Shown piece by piece: positions 6,589 to 14,258 of a DNA stretch of 64,000 bases. The notes under the pieces are model-generated. The model saw only the letters and a list, made by a program, of their open reading frames with translations, made no database searches and was not told the origin of the DNA. This stretch comes from Streptomyces albireticuli (GTDB taxonomy: Bacteria; Actinomycetota; Actinomycetes; Streptomycetales; Streptomycetaceae). The DNA lies in NCBI RefSeq assembly GCF_021228125.1, contig NZ_JAJQQS010000008.1, forward strand, positions 1 to 64,000, written 5' to 3'. A program made the translations under genes and the position numbers. Positions within the stretch are counted from its first letter, which is position 1. Every line of letters begins with the position of its first letter.

Positions 6589-8637
6589 TCCAAATTGACC
6601 GACCTGCCGAAACGGATCCTCATCGGGCGGGCGCTGCACAGCAACAAGCTGGGAGAGACCCTTCTCCCCAAACGCGTCGCGCTCCCCGTCTTCGCCTCCG
6701 ACCCTCTTTCCTCCGTGGCGTACGCGCCGGGCGAAGTGCTCCTCGTGCTCTCCGTGGCAGGTGTGTCGGCCTACCACTTCAGTCCCTGGATCGCCGTCGC
6801 GGTCGTGGTGCTGATGTTCACGGTGGTCGCCTCGTACCGCCAGAACGTGCACGCGTACCCCAGCGGTGGCGGTGACTACGAGGTCGCCAACACCAACCTC
6901 GGTCCCAAGGCCGGACTCACCGTCGCCAGCGCCCTGCTCGTCGACTACGTCCTGACCGTCGCGGTCTCGATCTCCTCCGGCATCGAGAACCTCGGCTCCG
7001 CCGTCCCGTTCGTGGTCGAGCACAAGACGGCCTGCGCCGTCGGCGTGATCGTGCTGCTGACCCTGATGAACCTGCGGGGCGTCAAGGAGTCCGGGAAGCT
7101 CTTCGCCATCCCGACGTATATCTTCGTCGGCGGCGTCTTCATCATGATCGCCTGGGGCGCGGTACGCGGCCTGATCATGGGCGAGACCATGAAGGCGCCC
7201 ACCGCCGACTACACCATCCACGCCGAGCACCAGGGCCTGGCCGGCTTCGCGCTCGTCTTCCTGCTGCTGCGCGCCTTCTCCTCCGGCTGTGCGGCGCTCA
7301 CCGGCGTGGAGGCCATCAGCAACGGCGTGCCCGCCTTCCGCAAGCCCAAGAGCAAGAACGCGGCGACCACCCTCGCCCTCATGGGCGGCCTCGCCGTCAC
7401 CATGTTCTGCGGCATCATCGCCCTGGCCATGGTCACCAAGGTGCGGATGGCCGAGCACCCGGCCACCGACCTGCTCAAGGACGGGCAGCCGGTCGGCTCC
7501 GACTACACCCAGAACCCGGTGATCTCCCAGGTCGCCGAGGCGGTCTTCGGCAACGGCTCGTTCCTCTTCATCGTGCTCGCCGCCGCCACCGCCCTCGTGC
7601 TGTTCCTGGCCGCCAACACCGCGTACAACGGCTTCCCGCTGCTCGGCTCGATCCTCGCCCAGGACCGCTACCTGCCGCGCCAGCTGCACACCCGCGGCGA
7701 CCGGCTCGCGTTCTCCAACGGCATCGTGCTGCTGGCCGGCGCCGCCGCCATACTCGTCGTGATCTACGGGGCCGACTCCACCCGGCTGATCCAGCTCTAC
7801 ATCGTCGGCGTCTTCGTCTCCTTCACCCTCAGCCAGATCGGCATGGTCCGGCACTGGAACCGCCATCTGGCCACGGAGACCGACCCGGCCGAGCGCCGCC
7901 GCATGATCCGTTCCCGCGCGATCAACACCTTCGGCGCCTTCTTCACCGGCCTCGTCCTCGTCGTCGTGCTGCTGACGAAGTTCACCCACGGCGCCTGGGT
8001 CGCCCTGCTCGGCATGGTGATCTTCTACGCCACCATGACCGCGATCCGGAAGCACTACGACCGGGTCGCCGAGGAGATCGCCGCCGAGGACGAGCCGGGC
8101 GACGAGACCGTGCGCCCCTCCCGGGTGCACTCCATCGTCCTCGTCTCCAAGGTCCACAAGCCCACGCTGCGGGCCCTCGCCTACGCCAAGCTGATGCGCT
8201 CCGACACCCTCGAAGCGCTCAGCATCAGCGTCGACCCGGCCGAGACCAAGGCCCTGCGCGACGAGTGGCACCGCCGCGGTGTCGACGTCCCGCTGAAGAT
8301 CCTCGACTCGCCCTACCGCGAGATCACCCGGCCGATCATCGACTACGTCAAGAGCCTCCGTAAGGAGAGCCCGCGCGACGTCGTGAGCGTCTACATCCCC
8401 GAGTACGTGGTGGGCCACTGGTACGAGCACCTGCTCCACAACCAGAGCGCGCTGCGGCTCAAGGGCCGGCTGCTCTTCACCCCGGGCGTCATGGTCACCT
8501 CGGTGCCCTGGCAGCTCGATTCCTCCGAGGCGGCCAAGCGGCGGGCCCGCAAGCGCGCCGAGTGGAACGCGCCGGGCTCGGTGCGCCGCGGCCCGGTCGG
8601 CGAACCGAAGCGGGAGAAGGCGGCGACGAAGAAGTAG
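6586..8637 (+). CDS. KimA-like APC-superfamily potassium transporter
   Basis: A 683-aa membrane protein with about 12 hydrophobic helices and a cytoplasmic C-terminal domain of roughly 170 residues. The segments SDPLSSVAYAPGE, AYPSGGGDY and LLVDYVLTVAVSISSG closely follow the pattern of Bacillus KimA (YdaO), a K+/H+ symporter. The Asp and Tyr of the first segment and the Asp of LLVDY correspond to K+-site residues there. The C-terminal domain resembles the KimA cytosolic domain, which in Bacillus binds c-di-AMP; whether that applies here is unknown. It is flanked by hairpins and looks monocistronic. A generic amino acid permease is the alternative, but the KimA-like signature is better. Confidence 0.78.
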   Translation: MSKLTDLPKRILIGRALHSNKLGETLLPKRVALPVFASDPLSSVAYAPGEVLLVLSVAGVSAYHFSPWIAVAVVVLMFTVVASYRQNVHAYPSGGGDYEVANTNLGPKAGLTVASALLVDYVLTVAVSISSGIENLGSAVPFVVEHKTACAVGVIVLLTLMNLRGVKESGKLFAIPTYIFVGGVFIMIAWGAVRGLIMGETMKAPTADYTIHAEHQGLAGFALVFLLLRAFSSGCAALTGVEAISNGVPAFRKPKSKNAATTLALMGGLAVTMFCGIIALAMVTKVRMAEHPATDLLKDGQPVGSDYTQNPVISQVAEAVFGNGSFLFIVLAAATALVLFLAANTAYNGFPLLGSILAQDRYLPRQLHTRGDRLAFSNGIVLLAGAAAILVVIYGADSTRLIQLYIVGVFVSFTLSQIGMVRHWNRHLATETDPAERRRMIRSRAINTFGAFFTGLVLVVVLLTKFTHGAWVALLGMVIFYATMTAIRKHYDRVAEEIAAEDEPGDETVRPSRVHSIVLVSKVHKPTLRALAYAKLMRSDTLEALSISVDPAETKALRDEWHRRGVDVPLKILDSPYREITRPIIDYVKSLRKESPRDVVSVYIPEYVVGHWYEHLLHNQSALRLKGRLLFTPGVMVTSVPWQLDSSEAAKRRARKRAEWNAPGSVRRGPVGEPKREKAATKK

Positions 8638-8690
8638 CCGCGCGGCGCCGCCCCGGAAGGTCAGGAGTGCGGTGCGGTGGGACGTAGACT

Positions 8691-8708
8691 GGACGGCTGT
8701 TGCCGTCC
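8691..8708 (+). other. Hairpin and repeat in the methyltransferase leader
   Basis: A 7-bp perfect stem (8691-8697 with 8702-8708) has a 4-nt loop and extends by two weaker pairs. It lies about 54 bp after the transporter stop and could end that transcript. A TAGACT at 8685-8690 just before it could instead be the -10 of the next gene. The 12-mer GTTCTCACCCCT occurs twice, 15 bp apart (8736-8747 and 8751-8762), between the hairpin and the next start. The role of either element is undecided. Confidence 0.45.
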
Positions 8709-8784
8709 GGCCGTAACACCGCGCCGCACTCCATCGTTCTCACCCCTTTCGTTCTCACCCCTAACTCCTGGAGCCGATCCCGCC

Positions 8785-10122
8785 ATGCAGCACGACACCG
8801 ACGCATCGCTGATCGGCCACGAGTACGAGGTGGAGGTCGGCCCGGTGGCCCACGGTGGCCACTGCGTGGCCCGGACCGACTCGGGCCGGGTCCTGTTCGT
8901 CCGCCACGCCCTCCCCGGCGAGCGCGTCCGCGCCCGCATCACCGAGGGCGAGTCGACGTCGCGCTTCCTGCGCGCGGACGCGGTGGAGATCCTCGAAGCC
9001 TCCAAGGACCGGGTGCCTGCCCCCTGCCCGTTCTCCGGCCCGGGCATGTGCGGCGGCTGCGACTGGCAGCACGCCAAGCCGGGCGCCCAGCGCCGCCTCA
9101 AGGGCGAGGTCATCGCCGAGCAGCTCAAGCGCCTGGCGGGCCTCACGCCCGAGGAGGCCGGCTGGGACGGCACCGTGATGCCGGCCGAGGGCGACAAGCT
9201 CCCGGCGGGCGAGGTCCCGGCCTGGCGCACCCGCGTCCAGTACGCCGTCGACGCCGAGGGCCACGCGGGCCTGCGCAAGCACCGCTCGCACGAGGTCCAG
9301 GTCATCGACCACTGCATGATCGCGGCGCCGGGCGTCACCGAGCTGGGCATCGAGAAGCGCGAGTGGCCGACGCTCGCCTCGATCGACGCGATCGCGGCGA
9401 GCGGCTCGGCGGACCGCCAGGTCATCCTGACGCCGAAGCCGGGAGCCCGCCTCCCGATCGTGGAGCTGGACAAGCCGGTGTCGGTGATGCGCGTCGGCGA
9501 GAACCGCCGCGGCGAGAAGCAGGTCCACCGCGTCCACGGCCGCCCCTTCGTCCGCGAGCGTGCCGACGAGCGCACGTACCGCGTCGGCGAGGGCGGCTTC
9601 TGGCAGGTCCACCCGCAGGCCGCCGACACCCTGATCAAGGCCGTCATGCAGGGCCTGATGCCCCGTAAGAACGACATGGCCCTCGACCTGTACTGCGGCG
9701 TCGGCCTCTTCGCCGGCGCCCTCGGCGAGCGCATCACCGACAAGGGCGCGGTCCTCGGCATCGAGTCCAGCAAGCGCGCCGTAGAGGACGCCCGCCACAA
9801 CCTCCAGGACCTCGACCGCGTCCGCATCGAACAGGGCAAGGTCGAACAGGTCCTCCCGCGCACCGGCATCGACAGCGCCGACATCATCGTCCTCGACCCG
9901 CCCCGCGCGGGCGCCGGCAAGCAGACGGTCCGCCACCTGGCTTCGCTGGGCGCGCGCCGGATCGCGTATGTGGCGTGCGACCCGGCGGCGCTGGCGCGGG
10001 ACCTGGCGTACTTCGCGGAGGAGGGGTACAGGCCGGTGACGCTGCGGGCGTTCGATCTGTTCCCGATGACGCATCATGTGGAATGCGTGGCGATTCTGAA
10101 GCCGGTGGAGAAGAGCGCCTGA
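8785..10122 (+). CDS. TrmA/RlmD-family RNA 5-methyluridine methyltransferase
   Basis: A 445-aa class I SAM-dependent RNA methyltransferase. The N-terminus is a TRAM-like RNA-binding beta-barrel (about residues 8-75). The iron-sulfur motif CPFSGPGMCGGCDWQH follows, with a fourth candidate cysteine in DHCMIA. The SAM site is DLYCGVGLF, the substrate motif LDPPRAG, and the catalytic cysteine lies in VACDP. The terminal FPMTHHVE carries the conserved Glu that acts as general base in this family. The chosen ATG at 8785 has GGAG at 8770-8773; upstream in-frame starts would add an unrelated extension. Whether the target is tRNA or 23S rRNA cannot be told. The gene appears to be a single transcription unit. 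Confidence 0.88.
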   Translation: MQHDTDASLIGHEYEVEVGPVAHGGHCVARTDSGRVLFVRHALPGERVRARITEGESTSRFLRADAVEILEASKDRVPAPCPFSGPGMCGGCDWQHAKPGAQRRLKGEVIAEQLKRLAGLTPEEAGWDGTVMPAEGDKLPAGEVPAWRTRVQYAVDAEGHAGLRKHRSHEVQVIDHCMIAAPGVTELGIEKREWPTLASIDAIAASGSADRQVILTPKPGARLPIVELDKPVSVMRVGENRRGEKQVHRVHGRPFVRERADERTYRVGEGGFWQVHPQAADTLIKAVMQGLMPRKNDMALDLYCGVGLFAGALGERITDKGAVLGIESSKRAVEDARHNLQDLDRVRIEQGKVEQVLPRTGIDSADIIVLDPPRAGAGKQTVRHLASLGARRIAYVACDPAALARDLAYFAEEGYRPVTLRAFDLFPMTHHVECVAILKPVEKSA

Positions 10123-10131
10123 CCCGCATCA

Positions 10132-10170
10132 GAGCGTCCTGCCCGGGAATCGGCCCAGGGCAGGACGCTC
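10132..10170. terminator. Strong hairpin terminator after the methyltransferase
   Basis: A perfect 13-bp inverted repeat (10132-10144 with 10158-10170) and a 13-nt loop start nine bases after the methyltransferase stop. A smaller 6-bp hairpin with a 4-nt loop (10201-10216) lies downstream, followed by TCTTTCT, and may act as a backup. Confidence 0.85.
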
Positions 10171-10568
10171 GGCTTCGCGGCGGTTAGCTGTCGTGGAGCC
10201 CACTCCTGCCGGAGTGTCTTTCTGCCTCCCCCTCAATTGGCGCAGGGCACAGGGGTGGGCATACGGCTTCATCGGTTCGGACGTCGGCACGTGGCGACTC
10301 CGCTCCTGCCGACTGCCAGTGGTGGCCGGACCGCACTGGCCTCGCACCCCCCGGCGTTCCCCTGGTGGCGTCACGCGTGCGCCTCCCAGATTGCTCTCGC
10401 CCACGCGAGGATTGAGTAGAGGGGCCCTCGCCGTCCGGCGCCCCTCGGCTCGGCCCTGCCGCGCAGCGCGAGGCGACCTGACCACACCCCCCTTGTCCAC
10501 CGAACGGTGGACACCACTCCGACCTACCGGTCGTCCCGCCGGTTTCCCCGTCCCGCCATGCTGGAGCC
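10171..10568. other. 398-bp intergenic stretch without a recognisable gene
   Basis: Short open frames exist on both strands, but none has a ribosome binding site, the usual codon bias or a recognisable domain. A 7-bp inverted repeat (10419-10425 with 10440-10446) and the palindrome at 10495-10512 are present. The stretch presumably holds the promoter of the ABC/two-component operon in its last 100 bp. The rest may be a decayed gene, an untranslated RNA or plain spacer. Confidence 0.5.
10495..10512. promoter_or_regulatory. 18-bp palindrome before the ABC operon
   Basis: GTCCACCG and its exact complement CGGTGGAC flank a 2-bp centre (AA). The site lies 57 bp before the ATG of the ABC ATPase gene. 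Its size and symmetry suit a dimeric repressor or response-regulator operator. The two-component regulator encoded in the same operon is one candidate, inferred from context only. Confidence 0.5.
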
Positions 10569-11423
10569 ATGGCAGAAACAGCAGTACGGGTCCGCGGATT
10601 GCGGAAGGTCTACGGTGACCACGTCGCCGTCGACGGTCTGGACCTCGACATCCGGCGGGGTGAGATATTCGGCATCCTCGGGCCGAACGGCGCGGGCAAG
10701 AGCACCACCGTGGAGATCCTTGAAGGGCACCGCACGCGGGACGCCGGTGAGGTGGACGTGCTCGGGGAGGACCCGGGCAAGGCGTCGCGGCGGTGGAAGT
10801 CGCGGATCGGGATCGTCTGGCAGAACGAGGTCGTCATCGGCGACACGACGGTCGCCGAGACCGTGCGGCACTTCGCGCGGTACTTCCCCGACCCGCGGGA
10901 CCCCGAGGAGATCATCGACCTCGTCGGGCTCACCGAGAAGGCCAACGCTCGCGTCAGCGGTCTCTCCGGTGGTCAGCGGCGCCGTGTCGACGTCGCCATC
11001 GGGGTCATCGGCCGGCCCGAGCTGCTGTTCCTGGACGAGCCGACCACCGGTTTCGACCCGGCGGCCCGGCGGCAGTTCTGGGACCTGATCCGGTCGCTCG
11101 CCGACGGCGGCACGTCCATCGTGCTCACGTCGCACTACCTGGACGAGGTCGAGGCGCTCGCCGACCGGCTGGCCGTCGTCGTCAAGGGCAAGGTCGTCGC
11201 CGAAGGCGACCCGGCCACCCTCGGCGGACGCGCCTCCGCGCAGGCCCAGGTCTCCTGGCTCGGCGCCGACGGGCCCATGACGCACCGCACCGACTCGCCG
11301 ACCACGGTCGTCGCCGAGCTCGCGGCGTACTTCAAGGGCGAGATCCCCGAGCTCACGGTCACCCGGCCGTCCCTCGAAGACATCTACCTCGGCCTCATCA
11401 AGGAGCAGGAGACAGCGGCATGA
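10569..11423 (+). CDS. ABC transporter ATP-binding protein (DrrA-like)
   Basis: A 284-aa ABC ATPase of the drug-exporter (DrrA/CcmA-like) group. Walker A is GPNGAGKST, the Q-loop is VWQN, the signature is LSGGQRRR, Walker B is LLFLDEPT, and the switch histidine lies in LTSHYLDE. The C-terminal part matches the extension of DrrA-type ATPases. It powers the permease encoded next, its stop overlapping the permease ATG (ATGA at 11420-11423). Substrate is unknown; the class commonly exports hydrophobic antibiotics or lipids. It lies only about 3 kb from the biosynthetic cluster, so a self-resistance role is possible but not shown. Confidence 0.9.
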   Translation: MAETAVRVRGLRKVYGDHVAVDGLDLDIRRGEIFGILGPNGAGKSTTVEILEGHRTRDAGEVDVLGEDPGKASRRWKSRIGIVWQNEVVIGDTTVAETVRHFARYFPDPRDPEEIIDLVGLTEKANARVSGLSGGQRRRVDVAIGVIGRPELLFLDEPTTGFDPAARRQFWDLIRSLADGGTSIVLTSHYLDEVEALADRLAVVVKGKVVAEGDPATLGGRASAQAQVSWLGADGPMTHRTDSPTTVVAELAAYFKGEIPELTVTRPSLEDIYLGLIKEQETAA

Positions 11424-12283
11424 CCCAGACTCTCGCGGGCAACCGGCCCGCAACCGGCCCGCACCCGGCCGGCGGGTCGGGCAAGCTCCCCGGCGCCTTC
11501 CGCCTCGGCCTGCTCCGCGGCGGCCTGGAGATCAAGGGGTTCTTCCGCAACCCCGGCGCCGTGGTCTTCACCTTCGCCCTGCCGATCATGATGATGACGA
11601 TGTTCGCGTCGATCTTCCGTGACAAGGTCGAGGGCGCCGGGATCACCGTCTCCCAGCTGTACGTGGCCGCGATGCTCGGCGCCGGTCTGATGTCGACCAG
11701 CTTCCAGGCCATCGCCATCGGCATCGCCACCGAGCGCGAGGAGGGCAACCTGCGCCGCCTGGCGGCCATGCCCATCCCGCGCAGCTCGTTCTTCTTCGGC
11801 AAGCTGTGGCTGGTCCTCACCACCGGCGTCGCCGAGACGGTGCTGCTGCTGATCTTCGGCGTCTCCTTCTTCGGCCTGGAGCTGCCGTCCGACCCGGCCA
11901 AGTGGTTCACCTTCGCCTGGGTGCTGATCCTCGGCCTCATCGCCTGCTCCCTGCTGGGCATCGCGATGAGCAGCGTCCCCCGCGACGCCAAGAGCGCCAC
12001 GCCGATCATCACCCTGCCCTTCCTCGTCATCCAGTTCATCTCCGGCGTCTACATCCCGATCAATTCCATGTCCGGGTGGATGCAGAACGTGGGCGCCTTC
12101 TTCCCGCTGAAGTGGATGTGCCAAGGTTTCCGTGCGGTCTTCCTGCCTGACCAGGCCAAGGTGCTCGAGCAGGCCGGAGACTGGGAGCTCGGCCGGGTCG
12201 CCCTCGTCCTGGGCGCTTGGTGCATCGGAGGACTGGTTCTGTGCTTGACGACATTCCGCTGGAAGGGTCGGCGCGACGGATGA
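11420..12283 (+). CDS. ABC-2 type transporter permease
   Basis: A 287-aa integral membrane protein of the ABC-2 (DrrB-like) family. About six hydrophobic helices start with VVFTFALPIMMMTMFASIF. The ATEREEGNLRRLAAMPIPR segment is the typical ABC-2 cytoplasmic coupling loop. The start ATG overlaps the ATPase stop and the stop overlaps the kinase start at 12280, so all are translationally coupled. It forms a two-component exporter with the upstream ATPase. Confidence 0.9.
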   Translation: MTQTLAGNRPATGPHPAGGSGKLPGAFRLGLLRGGLEIKGFFRNPGAVVFTFALPIMMMTMFASIFRDKVEGAGITVSQLYVAAMLGAGLMSTSFQAIAIGIATEREEGNLRRLAAMPIPRSSFFFGKLWLVLTTGVAETVLLLIFGVSFFGLELPSDPAKWFTFAWVLILGLIACSLLGIAMSSVPRDAKSATPIITLPFLVIQFISGVYIPINSMSGWMQNVGAFFPLKWMCQGFRAVFLPDQAKVLEQAGDWELGRVALVLGAWCIGGLVLCLTTFRWKGRRDG

Positions 12284-13548
12284 CCGTGCCCCCCGCGGCC
12301 CCGCAGCCGGGCGTCCGTGTCACCCACGCGTGGCAGCGGAACGCCCGGCTGTGGGATTTCCACTGCGGTACGGCGCTGGTGGCGGCGGAGCTCTTCGTCG
12401 CCTTCTCGCACGGGCCCGGCCTGTGGGTCTGGCTGATGAACGGCTGGCTGCTGCTCTCCGTGCCGCTGTACGTGACCGTCGGCCGGCCGGCCCTCCGTGG
12501 CGACCCGGAGAACTCCCGGCGGGCCGTCGCCTTCTGCGCCGGCATGGCCGTCCTCTACACCCCGGCGGCGATGCTCGCCCAAGAGGCGTCCGTCGCCATG
12601 GTCGCCCTGGCGCCGCTGCCGTACATGCTGCTCGACCGCCTCCGGGCCATGGCCTACCTGCTGGTCTACAACCTCGTCCCGCTCGTCGGCTGGACGTTCC
12701 TGATGTGGGACGCCCCCGGCCACCTGCTGCGCACCACCCTGATCGCCGCCGTCGTCACCGGCTCCTCGCTGGGCATCGGCGGCTGGGTCGAGAGCATCGT
12801 CGTGCAGAGCAGCGAGCGCGCCGAGCTGATCCGCCGACTCGACGAGAGCCGTGACGAGCTGGCCCGCCTCTCGGTCGCGCACGGCGCCATCCTGGAGCGC
12901 GAGCGCCTCGCCAGGGAGATCCACGACACCCTCGCCCAGGGCTTCACCAGCCTCGTCATGCTCTGCCAGGTGCTGGAGGGCGAGCTGGAGAAGAACCCCG
13001 AGCAGGCCCGCCGCTACCTCGACCTGATGCAGCGCACCGCCCGCGAGAACCTCGCCGAGTCCCGCTCCCTCGTCGCCTCGCTCAGCCCCGCCCAGCTCGA
13101 CGACAGCTCGCTGGACGAGGCCGTACGACGCCTCGGCGACCGCCTCGCCGAGGAACTCGGCGTCGAGATGGCCGTCCACGTCTCCGGCACCCCCTGCGAG
13201 CTGCCGCCCGCCGTCGAGGTCGTGGCCCTGCGAGCCTCCCAGGAGGCGCTGTCCAACATCCGCAAGCACGCGCACGCCACCCGCGTCGAGATCTCCCTGA
13301 CCTACACCCCCCAGGGCCTGGAGCTGACCGTACGGGACGACGGCCGCGGCTTCGTCCCCACCGCGCGGCGCTCCGGCAAGGGCTACGGCCTGCCCGGCAT
13401 GCGCGCCCGCGTCTCGGAGGTCGGCGGCACCACGGAGCTGACCAGCGCCCCCGGCGAGGGCACCCGGCTGACCGTACGGCTGACGGCCGCGGCCTGCCCC
13501 CCCGACGCGCACGCCCAGACCGCACCGTTCCAGGAGGCCCACCGATGA
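12280..13548 (+). CDS. NarL-family sensor histidine kinase
   Basis: A 422-aa membrane histidine kinase. The N-terminal 180 residues hold several hydrophobic helices and no large extracellular domain, suggesting intramembrane sensing. A coiled linker leads to the HisKA_3 box REIHDTLAQG with His215 as phospho-acceptor. The HATPase_c domain has NIRKHAHA (N-box), DDGRGF and GYGLPGMRAR (G-boxes). The ATG at 12280 overlaps the permease stop; an in-frame GTG at 12217 would overlap the permease by 67 nt and is less likely. With the next gene it forms a two-component system, which probably senses the state or substrate of the adjacent ABC exporter. Confidence 0.9.
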   Translation: MTVPPAAPQPGVRVTHAWQRNARLWDFHCGTALVAAELFVAFSHGPGLWVWLMNGWLLLSVPLYVTVGRPALRGDPENSRRAVAFCAGMAVLYTPAAMLAQEASVAMVALAPLPYMLLDRLRAMAYLLVYNLVPLVGWTFLMWDAPGHLLRTTLIAAVVTGSSLGIGGWVESIVVQSSERAELIRRLDESRDELARLSVAHGAILERERLAREIHDTLAQGFTSLVMLCQVLEGELEKNPEQARRYLDLMQRTARENLAESRSLVASLSPAQLDDSSLDEAVRRLGDRLAEELGVEMAVHVSGTPCELPPAVEVVALRASQEALSNIRKHAHATRVEISLTYTPQGLELTVRDDGRGFVPTARRSGKGYGLPGMRARVSEVGGTTELTSAPGEGTRLTVRLTAAACPPDAHAQTAPFQEAHR

Positions 13549-14177
13549 TCCGGATCCTGCTCGTCGACGACCACCCCGTGGTACGGGAGGGACTGCGCGG
13601 CATGCTCGACGTCCAGCCCGACCTGGAGGTCGTCGGCGGCGCCTCCTCCGGGCCCGAGGGCGTCGCGCTGTGCGCCCGGCTGGAGCCCGACATCGTCCTG
13701 ATGGACCTGCGGATGCCCGGCGGCGACGGGGTGGAGGCCACCCGGAAGATCCGGGCCGCCCACCCCGCGACCCGCGTCGTGGTGCTCACCACCTACGAGA
13801 CCGACCGCGACATCCTGCGGGCCGTCGAGGCCGGTGCCGCCGGCTACCTCCTCAAGGACGCCTCCAGCGGCGACCTCGCCGACTCCGTACGGGCGGCCGC
13901 GCGCGGCGAGACCGTACTCGCCCCCACCGTCGCGGCCGCCCTGGTCTCCCGGCTGCGCGGCGGCGAACCGGACCGGCCGCAGCTCTCCCAGCGGGAGCTG
14001 GAGGTGCTCCGGCTGGTCGCCGAGGGCTGCACCAACTCCGAGATCGGCCGCCGGCTGTTCGTCGGCGAGAGCACCGTCAAGACCCATCTGCTGCGGAGCT
14101 TCAACAAGCTCGGGGTCTCCGACCGCACCGCCGCCGTCACCCGGGCGATGCAGTACGGACTGCTCTCGACCGACTGA
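13545..14177 (+). CDS. NarL/LuxR-type response regulator
   Basis: A 210-aa response regulator. The receiver domain has the acidic pair in LLVDDHP, phospho-acceptor Asp54 in LMDLRMPG, Thr in VVLTTYE and Lys in LLKDAS. The C-terminal LuxR helix-turn-helix runs from LSQRELEVLRLVAEG through STVKTHLLRSFNKLG. It overlaps the kinase gene by ATGA and ends the operon. It probably regulates its own ABC operon. It converges with the LAL gene, with 81 bp between their stops. Confidence 0.92.
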   Translation: MIRILLVDDHPVVREGLRGMLDVQPDLEVVGGASSGPEGVALCARLEPDIVLMDLRMPGGDGVEATRKIRAAHPATRVVVLTTYETDRDILRAVEAGAAGYLLKDASSGDLADSVRAAARGETVLAPTVAAALVSRLRGGEPDRPQLSQRELEVLRLVAEGCTNSEIGRRLFVGESTVKTHLLRSFNKLGVSDRTAAVTRAMQYGLLSTD

Positions 14178-14258
14178 CCGCCCCCGGCAGGCGGGGTTGT
14201 CCGGCCTTCCGCGACCCGCCCCGCCCCGCTTTTAATGACCCGCCCGGCCCCGCCCCGC

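Noticed and set aside
10193..10618. Short open frames between the methyltransferase and ABC genes on both strands
   Set aside because: There is no ribosome binding site, codon bias is weak, the frames run into the true ABC gene or a terminator, and no domain is recognisable.
14178..14258. A shared terminator between the response regulator and LAL stops
   Set aside because: The 81-bp gap has repeated CGCCCCGCTT-type sequence, but I could not find a clean stem, so no terminator is annotated.
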